From positions 310,001 through 374,000 of the forward strand of contig NHZP01000037.1 of the NCBI GenBank assembly GCA_003313425.1: DNA of 64,000 nt, written 5' to 3'. The notes under the pieces are model-generated. The model saw nothing but the letters and a program-made list of their open reading frames with translations. It had not been told where the DNA came from and made no database searches. Each line of letters begins with the position of its first letter. Position 1 is the stretch's first letter. The stretch comes from Pseudopyrenochaeta lycopersici (taxonomy: Eukaryota; Ascomycota; Dothideomycetes; Pleosporales; Pseudopyrenochaetaceae). Below are positions 43,956 to 55,314 of this stretch, in pieces. The position numbers and the translations under genes were made by a program.

Positions 43956-44290
43956 TTGGATTGCTATTCCGAGATGAGCACCTGCGCACCCGATGTGGAG
44001 GAGATAGAGTGTACAGTTAGTACTGGCCAAAGAATTCAGTGCAGCGCATCTCAGGATGGTTACGGATACGTCGATGGCGGCGCCGGTAGCAGCAACAACC
44101 TCCAGCGGCACATCTCAAAGTATCTGCCTCCAAGCAGCCACGGCTCAGTCCTCGTCACTAGCCGGACAAGGCGCGCGGCGACGCAGATCGTAGAAGACAG
44201 CGATGTTATACCAATCGAGCCTATGCACGATGCAGCTGCACACAGTCTACTTCACAAAAGTCTTTCTTCCTCACGCTTGCCATGCTGACC
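43956..44290 (+). pseudogene. NB-ARC-type NLR fragment
   Basis: RHISKYLPPSSHGSVLVTSR followed by TRRAATQIVEDSDVIPIEPM and AAAHSLLHKSL match the part of fungal NB-ARC (TPR-NB-ARC) proteins just after Walker B: the LITTR-like sensor, then the I-x-V-x-PM loop. The P-loop part upstream and the ARC and repeat domains downstream are missing, so only ~75 codons of an old receptor remain. Confidence 0.65.
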
Positions 44291-45100
44291 CGCCGGTTTC
44301 TTGACCTGACGCCCATATTGAAGATGAGAAACGGAAACACAGGATGTGTCGCAAAGCGTCCACTACCAACTTGGCCCATGTTTCCAGGCTCATGTTCCGT
44401 AGACCTAGCGGCTGCTTTCGTACTATTGCGCCCAGCGAAGCACAACATGGGCGTCTGTCTTGACGTGATATTGACGATGGCAAGAGCTTAGGCACGTGAA
44501 GGTGCTAGTTAAAAGTTTTGGGAATCAATACGAAACAGCGTTTACCACTCTAACTTACCTACTCACTTTGACAAAAGTAGTTTGGATTGGACTTGCCAGA
44601 TCGATCCGCGCTGCATCTTCCCCAGCAGCTGTGAGAGAATGCCTCTTAGAAGGCCTTGTTCTTCGCGGGTTTAGGTGCAACTGGCTTTATTTCCTCTGCC
44701 CTCCGTTCTACTGCTTGTTCGATCTACGTATGACATGGAGCGCATGTTTCGTATCATTCTCGATAGTGAAAGCCAAAGCCCTAGGCCGTATCGTGTGCAG
44801 ATATTCAGAAATACTAGCTCATTTAACAATGTCCAAAAGACAGCTCTGAGTTAGATGTTGTTCGGATTCGGCATTATTTCGGCGAGCTGAAGGAATGCGA
44901 GACGAAAATGGTGGGAGGTATCAGCTACTTGAATATGGGGCTTGAGAAGAGGAGATTTATAATAGTGGGTTGGCAGAAGAGTTTGGTAAAAGACAGGATG
45001 AGCGTCAGACTCAGGAATACCTCAAAAGAAGAGGGAGCTTCAAGAGATACAAGGATGAAGAACTTGACGACGAAGATGGTAGTCACGGGCATCTAAGAAT
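44291..45100. other. Unassigned stretch
   Basis: Frames at 44496-44849 and 44970-45296 are open but show no domain. No repeat shared with the rest of the window was noticed. Confidence 0.3.
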
Positions 45101-45840
45101 TTACGGCGAAGCTAGAAAGACAATATATGGACGAGAAGGACAGGTCGCCCCACCTGTTACCTGCGATGCTAGGTCATCTGCTTTCTCACTTCCTGTGATT
45201 TTCGCGTGTGCGGGGACCCATTGGACACGAACATCTGGCCCTCCTCGTCTTCTTAAGTCTAGTACGGTGTTCACGATCAGCCGAATCACGGCTTGACCAC
45301 TCTGGCGAGAAGGTCGCTCCACTGCTCTAATGGCTGTCTGGCTGTCGCTTACTATCACATAGGTGAGATCTCTGGCCCTGTCTCTGAATCGGGCAATCGT
45401 GTCGGGAGACCAAATGGCTGAGATGAGTTCGAGTGCGGCTTGAATTGCTATGAGCTCGACGTGGCTCGCTGTGTATCCGTCGTTTTGCCCGACTCTGATA
45501 GCCTCACCGTGTTCTGCAAATGTATTGTCCCGTCTTCTGGCCGAATGGTAGACGCCGACTCCCGCGTTGTTCCCTCGGTATGAGGCATCCACAAAGATTT
45601 TTAAATCTTCAGATTCGTCTGCCCACTTCTTTGCTTCTTCTCTACTAAGGATGTTGGCTTTTAATCCTTGTTGCCACGGGGGTATGCAGAACGGATCAAT
45701 CCTCTCCAGCCCAATAAGATTAACTGACTCCAGTTTCGCTGCCACTTGCTGGAGCGGTGAAGGAAAGCGCTTGTTCTTCGTGCCTATACCCTTAACGAAG
45801 GAAGGGTGCGTGGATTTAGACGGAGGATGGGTAAAGACGA
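45101..45840 (-). pseudogene. Tad-type LINE, RNase H end of ORF2
   Basis: A frame of ~245 codons begins abruptly near 45840 without its reverse transcriptase. KIFVDASYRGNNAGVGVY, HVELIAIQAALELI, YVIVSDSQTAIRAVERP and VPAHAKITGSEKADDLA are the four RNase H blocks with their D, E, D, D residues, as found at the C-terminus of fungal Tad-clade non-LTR retrotransposons. Upstream (45840-46000) the frame is broken. 5' truncation is usual for LINEs. Confidence 0.8.
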
Positions 45841-46409
45841 CTCTCGGGATTGGTGTATATGGGGCATCGTTCTAGGTACTTCCATACTTTCAGTTTTGTG
45901 GAAACAAGACGGTCAAGTATGGATGCTTGTGCAGCGCCTTCTTTCGCAGAAGACAGCCAGAAAAAGAGTGTGGACTCAGTGTACCTTTGGGTCCCCATAA
46001 ATACCTTCCGGGTATCGGTCCAGAAAGTGTGGCAAACTCATGTCACCAAGCATCCAAAGACATGCGATGACACAGGGGAGCATGGACGTGAAGTGTGAAT
46101 GTAAACTGCGATAAGTTATGTGCAGTATCAACAATGAGCTTGTTGAGAACGGGATCTGAAAATCTGTCTGATCACCGGCACAACCACTAAGGTCGTTTTG
46201 CGTTAAATTAACCAGGCGAAAAGAACCTCGGCCCTGCCTAAAGAAGCTTCTGATATCCAGGCAAAGTGACCTTGCCTACCCATTGCCTGTAGAAATTGCC
46301 AAAGATGATATAGTTTCCAAACTGAACGCCCCCTCCAAGATGCTACCTAGCACTTCGGTTGGCTGGGATGCACGCGTCAGGACGCCTATTGCGGTGCTGC
46401 CCAGGCGCT

Positions 46410-47308
46410 TTATAACTGGTAAAGCGATACCAAAGGAGCATAGTAGCTGCAATATGGTATAAGCCTAGCGATGGTCAGACTGCGCCACGAAGGAAGGTAG
46501 AGACTTACCAAGAAAATATACTGGTGAGGGTAAATATCCATAGTCCGGTTGGAATACGCTATGCTATATAGGACCATGGCCCCAACTAGCTGACATGATG
46601 TTGCAGCTGCATTTGGTATAACAAGCCAAAGCAGGAACTGGTTCAATGGCAGGCTCTCTTGCCTCGCTGCCGAGTCCTCATGGAGCCTCGATTGTCTCGC
46701 TCTTGACCTTGTATGAATTCCCAACTGTATGCATGATGCTGCTGAGGCTAGGAATGACCCCATTGCGAGGCGAGAGAGTAATGCTGACTCGTTGAAAAGA
46801 CGTAGCTTTTCGTTTCTGTTCTTTGTCAACGGTATGAAAGCAACGCAGAGGCTGTATGTCGTACGGCATCGAAGGAGCGATATCTGGTGCTGTAACGGCA
46901 GTAAATAGGTACGTAGCCCAGATTGCCCAGGGAGGGAACTGCAAAATGCGCAATACTCGAGCGAGCTGATCACAAAACCAGTCAGCTGGAATGGGGATCT
47001 TGTTTGGGAGGTCTTACATTGGTGCCAACGAGAAGTTGCAGGTTGCAAAGCGCAACGATATCCAGCCAGTATATTTGGCTTTTGGAGTGATGCGCCTGTA
47101 CGGCTGCGATAACACCAGATACTGATAGTCCTATTTGAAGAAAGCCGAATACAGCCGCTACTCTTCTTTCCCAGACATAGCTGTATACCGAAACTTCATT
47201 CGCCCTTGTCCTTTCGCGCAGCTGGGCGTCGAAGTACATCAGCACGATGCTGAGTATGATCGAACCAGAGAAGCAGACGAGGAAGCAGATGAGAGAGATG
47301 AGAGCCAT
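46410..47308 (-). CDS. Hypothetical membrane protein, probably spliced
   Basis: The likely start is the ATG at 47308 (MALISLICFLVCFSGSIILS). At least two clear membrane helices follow, the second around VAAVFGFLQIGLSVSGVIAA, then DIVALCNLQLLVGTN, where GTAAGA at ~47017 looks like a donor. Downstream, two frames are open to 46678 and 46410 respectively, and the right one depends on the intron. A last intron (GTAAGT ... TTGCAG, 46440-46500) is likely. The frame upstream of the ATG runs into a poly-G tract and is not believed. A ~150-bp piece of this gene is duplicated at 27913-28070. Family not recognised. Confidence 0.5.
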
Positions 47309-47369
47309 TTCAAGGACAGAGGGGACAGCGGTGCTGCACCAGCGTGGAAAGGCACCCCCGTTATATACA

Positions 47370-47387
47370 CCCCCCCCCCCCCCCCCC
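47370..47387. repeat. 18-base poly-C tract
   Basis: An uninterrupted run of C ~60 bp upstream of the membrane-protein start. It is mutation-prone and a frequent sequencing problem. Confidence 0.95.
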
Positions 47388-47479
47388 AAAAGATGCCGCT
47401 GCTTCGCATGCCTGAGCGCTTGTACAGGGGTTTAGCGTCACACCTCAGCAAGAGTGCCGCATGTATGAGCTTCATTAAG

Positions 47480-48376
47480 GCCTTGGTGCATGAATGATGT
47501 TGATCGTTGTACCACTTCTGGATGCTGTTGCGCCTGGTCTACAGAGTGTGAGCGAATAGCCCACTGTGCAGCGATTCATTGCTGTGCCACATGATGGTTA
47601 CATAGGCAGGGTGAGCCTTGTCTCCATATAACAGGTATTTCAAGGGAAGATATGGTCAAGGGTTGCGTTGTTCGGAGGCGCTGAAGAGAGCTGTCCTGTG
47701 TGCTGAGAGGTGAGGTGTTTCCTCATGTGTGTAAGCCCACGATGAGCCCGTGTAGACAGTGGCCGTGAATCGTTGCTTGTAGCTACACAGGGATACTGCG
47801 CATTGATACTTCATAACTGAGGAGGGATGATCTGCTATGTGACAAGGCGAAGTCCATGTGGCGGACTGTCTCGTTGTCACAATCAAGAGCATAGGTCATG
47901 TCGTGGGACTGGTAGGGGCTGATCGACCTCTTTTTCTTGTTACCTAAAAGACTCCTGAGCATCTCAGGGGCCATACGTCATGCAGCCCAAGCGGCTGAGC
48001 CCCTCGCTCATGTTCGGCGACTACAACTTCCGCTACATGCTCTGCGTTTCGAAGACGTTATAACCCCGCGGTCTTAGAATAAGAGGGCAGTAAGTAATGG
48101 CCTCCGATAGCAATACTATATGCTGGATCACGCAGATGGACTGTTCTAGGAGAAAATAGCCCACTGATACGACCAATTATCTTTGATTATTCTCAACCCT
48201 GCTCCAGATACTGCACCTCGTATATCCGCAACAGACCTAGACATGTGCGCTTACCCGAATCCACTGCGGCATGGCATCTCTTAAATAGACGCCTTTCTTT
48301 CCCATACAAAACCTTCCACTTATCCATTTACAACTCCCACAAAGACCAAATTTGTTCAACATCACCTGCTGTTAAC
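47480..48376. other. Intergenic, no gene supported
   Basis: About 900 bp. Short minus frames at 47656-47974 have no recognisable domain. Confidence 0.35.
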
Positions 48377-48772
48377 ATGCCCTTTAACTTTAGTATCCTA
48401 TGCAACCTCCTCAACGAACTGGACCAAAACCGTGCCAGAAAATCATCAAGAACGCGTAATACCCTGAGTCCCATCACCGAAATAGTTGTTTCCTGGTTCA
48501 ACAAGCATAATGAAATCATTCCGCGAGAAGGACAAGGAGCCGTTGCCTTCTTATCGTGTCTATTTCCAGAGCGGAGGGCAGACCGTGTCTTCAATCTGCG
48601 GGAAAATCGCCTCGAATCAATCATCAAGCAAGCCCAAGGGCTCGGTGAGACACGTTTAAAGCAATTACAAAGTTGGAGGACTAGAGATGGTGCCGTCCAG
48701 CCTGTTTTCGAGAGGAAATCAAGATGTTCTTGGAGCGGATGCGTTGTTGTTGCGCTACCTTCTCTTCCGTAG
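48377..48772 (+). pseudogene. DNA-ligase-like protein, N-terminal fragment
   Basis: MPFNFSILCNLLNELDQNRA, IVVSWFNKHNEIIPREGQGA, AFLSCLFPERRADRVFNLRE and LGETRLKQLQSW resemble the N-terminal domain of the fungal ATP-dependent DNA-ligase-domain proteins often found in accessory regions. Similarity stops at about residue 110 and the frame ends at 131 residues, where ~900 would be expected. The catalytic KxDG region is absent. A fragment left by a rearrangement. Confidence 0.6.
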
Positions 48773-48866
48773 TTCTGGCCTTCTAGGTCATCGAGATTGT
48801 GACAGTTCGCCAGCTTGGATAGGAACGTCGCAAGATCTACTTCGGGCATCTCAAGGTCCCTGCGAA

Positions 48867-49583
48867 TCAATATACACCCAACACACTGTGGGAGGCTTCG
48901 GCCGTCAGATCCAACAGCTCACGATTAGAGGTGCGGAGAACGCGAATGCCGCCAAGAGGTTCCAGCGGCTCAGCAGGGCCGTCGAGACGCGAAAGAGAGT
49001 CGAGAGTATCCAGCGTCTTCCATTTGCCGTTCATGTTGTCTTTCAATACAGGGAGGATAGTTTCATACTTGGCACGCAGGCTCTCGCTCTCCGCATCCTT
49101 CTGGGTGTCTTGTAGAAAGGCCTCAATTTCGCGCACAGCTTCATCTACGATAGTCTGCAGGGCAGCCGTATCGATCTCTCTTTCAGGATCTGCGGAAGGC
49201 GTGGGTTGCAGCGAGGTGCATATCGGGACAAATTCGGGTGGTGGGTGGCTGTTCTGCCCTTCGAAGGGCTCGGCATACTGTTCAGGCTGATCGACAATGA
49301 GCTGCTGTCCTGAGTCTAGGCTGTGCGCTCTGTGTTCTTCGTATGACAACTTGCGATGTTATCGCTCTGGCTCGATACCATGCTTATGTCTCATGTGTCT
49401 AGCATGGTGGTTGTATAAACCTTCCTTGCCACAAATATTACACTTTTTGGTCCTGACGCATGAACTTCGTTTCTCTGCAGACTTAACAACGCCGTGGATA
49501 CGCCAGAGGTGACGATCGAGATGGTACCACTTGTCTGAGTATTTGCAGCGCGGACATTGTTGGACCTTGTTTTGGCGCGGCAT
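48867..49583 (-). pseudogene. C2H2 zinc-finger protein with one in-frame stop
   Basis: A single frame of 239 codons runs from the ATG at 49583 to 48867, with one TAA at 49361-49359. Two zinc fingers precede the stop: CPRCKYSDKWYHLDRHLWRI with its second His, and CNICGKEGLYNHHARHMRHK. After it an acidic region follows (HSLDSGQQLIVDQPEQYAEP, TIVDEAVREIEAFLQDTQKD, coiled-coil-like). A CAA-to-TAA change would account for the stop. Conceivably the short 74-residue two-finger protein is the real product, but the frame beyond the stop stays open for 160 codons, which argues for a recent nonsense mutation. Confidence 0.6.
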
Positions 49584-50312
49584 GAGAAATGATAGCGCGG
49601 CTCAGCAGGAGGGCGCGTGAGGGTGATGGCGGGATGGTGATGGCGAAATGAAGGCGCGGTACCACGACTGCTTGGGCTGACTGTTCAAAGCACGCTCTGC
49701 GCCAAGCTTCGGGTCTTTCCAACCCGCCGCGTCGAAGACGAGTCCTCTGTATTGGGAACGAGGATGGGATTATGGTGTACAGAGCGAAGTAAGACGCTAG
49801 CAGTACACATAACTAGTTACAAGGGCAACTAACAAATACAGTGGCAATGCTTTCGATAGCTGTGCAGATTGCTCAGTGTCTGGTCAGTTGGACTTGACGT
49901 GCATTTGTGCTAGGGCAAGTCCGATTAAACGGGAGGCAATGATCCACCTAGAAGCTTCGGTAGATCAAACTACTTATTCAACTGGTACTGGAGTTTTCTC
50001 CTCGTTTAATGGGATCTTGGACTGCGTTGTAAAATAGGTATCAATGCGAAGCCCTTTAACTACAGATGCGAGGAATTATGTGCCGGAACCCCGTCTCGTT
50101 ACACCGTTCGTCCCGCTGCGCAGTAACTAGGCGACGTTAATTAATTAACGTTAAGTTGTAACTTAGGGCTGTTCACAGAGCTGCGCCCTTATCTGATGAC
50201 AGCCGCTTAGCGGGACGTTGCTCTCCGCTAGAAAACACATTCTTGACGCCAGTTACAGGAAGCGCAAATCGCAGGGCGATTAGCTGAGAACAGCCTTGAG
50301 GAACGAAGGTAA
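49584..50312. other. Intergenic, no gene seen
   Basis: It includes CCCGTCTCGTTACACCGTTC near 50090, resembling 14850-14880, and the first copy of a small repeat ending GCCTTGAGGAACGAAG near 50310. Confidence 0.4.
50256..50311. repeat. Small dispersed repeat, copy 1
   Basis: TACAGGAAGCGCA ... CCTTGAGGAACGAAG, shared with 51681-51737, where it interrupts an NLR. The GAACGAAG end recurs inverted near 53994-54010. Confidence 0.6.
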
Positions 50313-50393
50313 AGGTAATTGTACCAGGTAATTGTACCAGGTAATTGTACCAGGTAATTGTACCAGGTAATTGTACCAGGTAATTGTAATTGT
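50313..50393. repeat. 13-bp tandem array
   Basis: About six copies of CAGGTAATTGTAC, nearly perfect, ending GGTAATTGTAATTGTG. Confidence 0.95.
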
Positions 50394-50595
50394 GTTCATT
50401 ATTGACGAGCTTAGCTTGGTAGAAAGCATGGTATGTGGCGGACACCAGTTTCAATGATCCAATCAGAGTTGTTTTCCTGGACTCATTTAGTCAATGTTTA
50501 ATACTTTTCTCGTAGGCTGACGAGTTCGATGTGGTCTTGTCGTTTCCTCCGTAGATTGAATTGGAGATTCGGAGAGAGTAGATCGATTGAAATTA

Positions 50596-51682
50596 ATGGT
50601 AGGGGGATGGGTAGGACTTGATGGTGTTGAAGTGCCGACCCTCATGATGAAGCGCATTGAGGATACAAAGGGAGGCCTGCTAGAGGGCTCGTACCGCTGG
50701 GTGCTGAATAACCCAAACTTCCAGCGATGGCACGATGACCCACAGGCACGACTGCTGTGGATTAAAGGTGACCCTGGCAAGGGCAAGACGATGCTTCTTT
50801 GTGGCATCATTAACGAACTGAAGAATACACCGCACGGCCCTCTCTCCTTCTTCTTCTGTCAGGGTACCGACTCGCGCATCAACAGTGCCACTGCCGTGCT
50901 GCGCGGCCTGATCTACCTGCTGGTCAACCAGCAGCCGTCGTTGGTGCGGAAAAAGTACGATCAGGCAGGTCAGGCTAGTTTCGAAGACGTTAATGCTTGG
51001 GTCGCGCTCTCAGACATGTTTGTAAACATGACACAGGATCTAGATCTAAAGACAAGCTATCTGATCGTCGACGCTCTCGATGAATGCGTAGGCGACTTGC
51101 CGAAGCTCCTAGACTTGATCATCTACACATCAGCGTCATCAAGCCGCGTCAAGTGGCTAGTGTCAAGTCGAAACGAGGTGCAGATCGAACACAAGCTGAG
51201 GAACGTCAATGCTGAGGCGAGGCTGAGCCTGGAGCTGAAGCAAAATGCGGAGCAGGTGTCCCGGGCTGTTGAAGCGTACATTGACCACAAGCTATCCATC
51301 CTCGAGTCGATCGAAGACGACAGCCTGAGGGCTCAAGTGCAAGACGTCCTGAGGCAGAAGTCGAACGGCACGTTTCTCTGGGTTGCGCTTGTGGTGCATG
51401 AGCTTGAGAAGCCTGAGTGCTGGGATCCCTGCAAGAGGCTCCAGCTGGCTTGCATCAACTGTACGATCGCATGGTTGATCGTATCCAGCAGCTGACAAAG
51501 AGGAACTCCGAGATCTGCCGGCTCCTGCTTTCTACGGCAACGATCGCATACCGGCCACTTTACTTGGCCGAGATGGGCAGCTTATGTGGACTGGCTGGAC
51601 AGGTTGGGGCACTAACGGGTAAAGTAAGAAAGATTGTGGCCATGTGTGGCTCGTTCCTCACCATCCGAGATGACCAGGTCTA
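50596..51682 (+). pseudogene. Second NACHT NLR, truncated and frameshifted
   Basis: From about 50644 it parallels the NACHT part of the 9.6 kb NLR: RIEDTKGGLLEGSYRWVLNN, Walker A GDPGKGKT, FFFCQGTDSRINSATAVLRG, Walker B YLIVDALDEC, SSRNEVQIE. There is no HET domain upstream. Near 51420 the frame shifts (VVHELEKPECWD, then SLQEAPAGLHQLYDRMVDRI in another frame) and coding continues through AMCGSFLTIRDDQVY. At 51683 it is cut by the small repeat seen also at 50256. The LIHQSAKDFL block, linker and sensor repeats that should follow are absent. It belongs to the same NACHT class as the intact receptor but is clearly not a recent copy of it. Confidence 0.85.
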
Positions 51683-51737
51683 CAGGAAGCGCAGCCCGCA
51701 AGGCGCGGGCTGCCCAAAGAAGCCTTGAGGAACGAAG
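51681..51737. repeat. Small dispersed repeat, copy 2, at the NLR break
   Basis: TACAGGAAGCGCA, then a hairpin (GCCCGC AAGGC GCGGGC), then GCCTTGAGGAACGAAG. It resembles 50256-50311 and sits exactly where the NACHT gene loses similarity. Confidence 0.65.
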
Positions 51738-54140
51738 TCATGGAGCACATAGCGTGGAGTACAAATCTGAAGGCTTTTAAACGAGGGATTGCGAGTTCAA
51801 AGTTTGATATCGTATTGGATTGATAGGTGAACTATATAAATAATGTCTGGAGTTAACGTAATAGACTAGTCAATATTCAGAACTTTTAGAGTAGGCTAAC
51901 GATAACAATGCAGTCCCTGAAACTAGTGGGATCTTCGATAAGGAGGTCTGGTTGAGTTGCCTAGGGTGATGAAGGTTGAAGCAATCGTTACGGAGAAGAG
52001 TGTAACCGGATTCCGACGGCTAAGCTGTCAGGGCCAAAAAGAGCCAGATTGACGATATGTACTGTTCTGCACAGCGTGATCAGTGTTCACTGATCATTGT
52101 GTACCTTTTTGATTGCATAGCGCAGCGGGTGCAGGCCTGCGTCCTGACATAAGCTAGGAAAGGTAACGATTAGTAATATGATGTAGAAGATGCTATCAAA
52201 GTTTAACGTTCGAGGGGAGATGCTAGAACGTTAGTCAAGATTAGTTAATAAAGTATTACAAGGTTATAATAATGCACTCATGGTTAGCACCCCTAGTCTC
52301 GAACAAAGGGGCGATAGTGTAGTTAAACACTCCACTATTAGGTTCTATGTCATCGTCTACGTCGACCTCCTACGTAAGGGCGTAGGGATGAACTTAGCCT
52401 AATAGAAAGAACCACGTATCGTCCTAGTTAGAGGGAATAACCGCTTAGTTTATATAGACGAGTTAAGACTAAAAAATGCGTAGTTAACATTATCATTATC
52501 ATTATCATGAGTCTACGGCTAGAGAGCCGTATATTCCATAGTTTTAATCTAGGTTGGCGAAGGGAAGCGGATAGGGATAACAGCCTTATAGTGAAGACCT
52601 TTAACGTGCTATTTCTCGGGAGAGGGGAACTTCTTAAGGATTTGGAGACGCGCGAAACACATCATGGTCATAGGGCCGATCGAAATTTCCTGGCTGTCAC
52701 GTGTCGATGGGGATCATTATGATCAGACGGAGCACTTGAAAGAGACATTGTAAAAAGGGGTTGGCGGGAAAATTTTCTCAGGAATGGAAGAGAGATATAG
52801 GAGGGCGGTAAGTTGAAGGGATGGTTTTCATGAGATGAGAAGAGGGTATCGGGGAAGACGATGAGGAAGAGAGGGAACATATAAGACGCGAGGGGTCCGT
52901 TAGACTTCGAAAATCTCAATGCAGTAGGTAAGGGAGGTGGTCAGCGGAACATGAAACTCAGGCAGATGATCATGATAGCGGGGAAGCGGGGTTGACGGCG
53001 TCCATATAAGAGTGAAGTTGTTGTGATAGTGGCGTTCGGGTGATTGTGGCGCCCGCGTGATGGTGGGTTCCGCGCGGATGTGGCGTCCGGGGAACGATCC
53101 CTCTCTGTTGACGATGATGTCTGGTCAAGCCGAGCTGAACGTTGTGGAGGGGAGTGATATCCGCGTCTGGAGGTGATCGCTCCCCATTGATGGTGAAGTT
53201 TGGTCGAGCCGAGCCCGGCTTTGTGGAAGGGCGTGACCGTGACCGTGACCGTGACTGTGATAGTGATAGTGACGGTGGAGTTTGAGATGGCTGAGGTTTT
53301 GTGTAGCGAAAAAGTCATGTGGAGGTTGTCGGCAGTGATTGGTCATGTGGATAGGAGTAAAAAATGCGAGATGGTTGTGGTATGACCCTGTAAGGGAAGA
53401 CCTGAGTATAGCGACCCCTATAGCTTATAGGTGCAGCTGTCGCGGAGTTCGCTGATGCAGGGCATAGTGCTGCTGTCGAAGGTGCGTGAGAGAGACATCG
53501 TCGGCAATACGATGCCAGAAAATATGGTCGCGGCGGAGAAGAGGTTGGAGGAGCTCAGCGAAGCAACGATTCGGGAGGAGGCATGGAACTGGTCTTCTTC
53601 AAACTAGTCAAACTAGCAACTCAATTAGTTAGCAAGTTAGCAAAGGCCGTATTCTTCTAGACAAAGCAGTGGCCAGTATAGAGTTGGGGGACGCACAGCG
53701 GTAATCCACAGGCGATGTGGGTGTTGCTCATGACAGTGACGTCATGAGGACAAGAAATGAAAGAGGCCAATGCAGCGGTCAATAAATTACTCTATCATAC
53801 GTAAAACAATCAAACATAACAAAGGAGTCCTTAACGGTCACGAGGGAAAGGTCGGAAAGAGGGCAAATCAGTAGTTAAATTAATTACCGCTTTACTGAAA
53901 ACAACGATATTGGACAGAATTTGACAGTACAAACTGTGGCGGTACAGACTGTGGCTGAGTTTTTGGGGGTTTGCGATGCCTTAGAGACCTTTCGTCTCTT
54001 CGTTCCTCAAGGCACTTGAGCGACGAGGCGCGGGCTACAGTTCTGCCATCCCAGAGCATGACTCACTACGGCATGTTCTCTCAGTCGCTTGCACTCATGT
54101 CTGCCACATTGAAACGGGACATGTGTTGTGGAGTAAGAGC
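51738..54140. other. Long gene-poor region
   Basis: About 2.4 kb without a supported gene. It is comparatively A/T-rich with many TTAACG/CGTTAA-like words from 51740 to 52500. Four TTATCA units lie at 52488-52508. 52740-53400 is purine-rich with simple repeats of GTGACC/GTGATA at 53235-53275 (the poly-Thr/Val frames there are artefacts). A copy of the GAACGAAG repeat end is near 53994-54010, and CAGTCGCTTGCACT at 54085 recalls the MITE end. Confidence 0.45.
53229..53276. repeat. Hexanucleotide repeat GTGACC/GTGATA
   Basis: Seven to eight imperfect hexamer units (GTGACCGTGACCGTGACC, then GTGATA variants). Confidence 0.85.
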
Positions 54141-55314
54141 ATTTTAAAATCCGGCGCTTGATTTTTGATGGGTGGTCAAGTAGCAGGGATGGTCAAGTAG
54201 CCGGGATCTACGTTACTTCGGGTAAATGCTGGCCAATCAAAGATTGTGGCGAGTTGCGCCTCAACTGCCTGTCAACGAACTCTGGGTTTTCGTTTTTTTA
54301 ACCTTTTTCTCCAGGCGGTCGAGCTAGAACGTAGGAAAGGCCTTCTTGATCGACCTTAACCGTTCTCTTAACGCGTAAGTAAGATAGTTGTGCAGCATGC
54401 CCCGCAAATCTAGCGGTCGTCTGATTTGCATATGCGTGCTATCTCTATTATCTATATCGGGTGTATACCTCGCCGTCTTCCGGGCTCAACTCCTGTCAGT
54501 GTATCTAGTACATAATTGTGTAAACCTCAGTTATTATCGAGGCTCCAATCCCAAGACTGATCGCGAATTAATCGTGTGTGTATAGTGCTCGATCAAAGCT
54601 TACCACGAATAGGTGTGGAACTCTTGGCGCTTGCGCCACTTCACAAAAGTCAGTGAGCCCTTTTTTCGTGGAGATCCCTTACTGGAGTTGGCCAAAACGT
54701 GCTTAGCTAGATCATCATGAGAACTTCTTACGATTTTGAGATGCACAGGCCGAGGAAGCTAGCTGGTGCATGCGATGCGAGCTGGAGCTGCGCAGCGGTA
54801 GCGCGTCCGGCGGTTCAGAGAACGAAGGATACGTGGCGAGACTGTATAAGGGCCACGGCAGCATCTTCTTTGCCATTCGCCTGCTGTCTAATTGCCCTGC
54901 TTGGTCTCAGTGTTTCAGTTACTCGTACATGACCCGGATTTTAGATTATCCGGGGTGCTGCTTAGTGGGGCAAACGCAAAGTTTGCCACGTGACAATGCG
55001 CCGCCCCTCCTCCGAAGTGGCAGTCGCGCCTTTGTTGGGCAGCGACAGTCAAGTACACGTACTTATTCTCCGTTATCCCTATTCCTATTTCTCGACAGCG
55101 CCAGCTTAAGCTAAACCGGACGTCTCTTCGTAGCTGTAGGTTGCGTCCCCAGCTTTTCCCGAATTTGAGGCAAGTCCTTGTCCCATCAGGCGATTGTTTG
55201 ACTCCAGTATTTAACGCCATACATAGGTTTCCTCCTTCCCCATCTCAACTTCCACGATTCCGCTACAACGCAACTTCTCTCAACCTACCGTACCCACGAC
55301 AAGATAACAAGAGG
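54141..55314. other. Gene-poor stretch with transposon-like words
   Basis: Two copies of a ~17-bp unit GGTCAAGTAGC(A/C)GGGAT near 54174-54210, as seen in subterminal repeats of DNA transposons. A short frame at 54388 (MPRKSSGRLICICV) has no domain. No element border can be set. Confidence 0.35.

Noticed and set aside
47239..47475. Gly-rich N-terminus for the membrane protein
   Set aside because: It is translation of an 18-base C/G homopolymer; the Met at 47308 is a better start.
50313..50393. CRISPR-like array
   Set aside because: The 13-bp units are adjacent without spacers, and the sequence is eukaryotic. No CRISPR array was seen anywhere.
53125..53385. Thr/Val-rich proteins at 53.1-53.4 kb
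   Set aside because: They are translations of the GTGACC/GTGATA hexamer repeat in a purine-rich, domain-free region.
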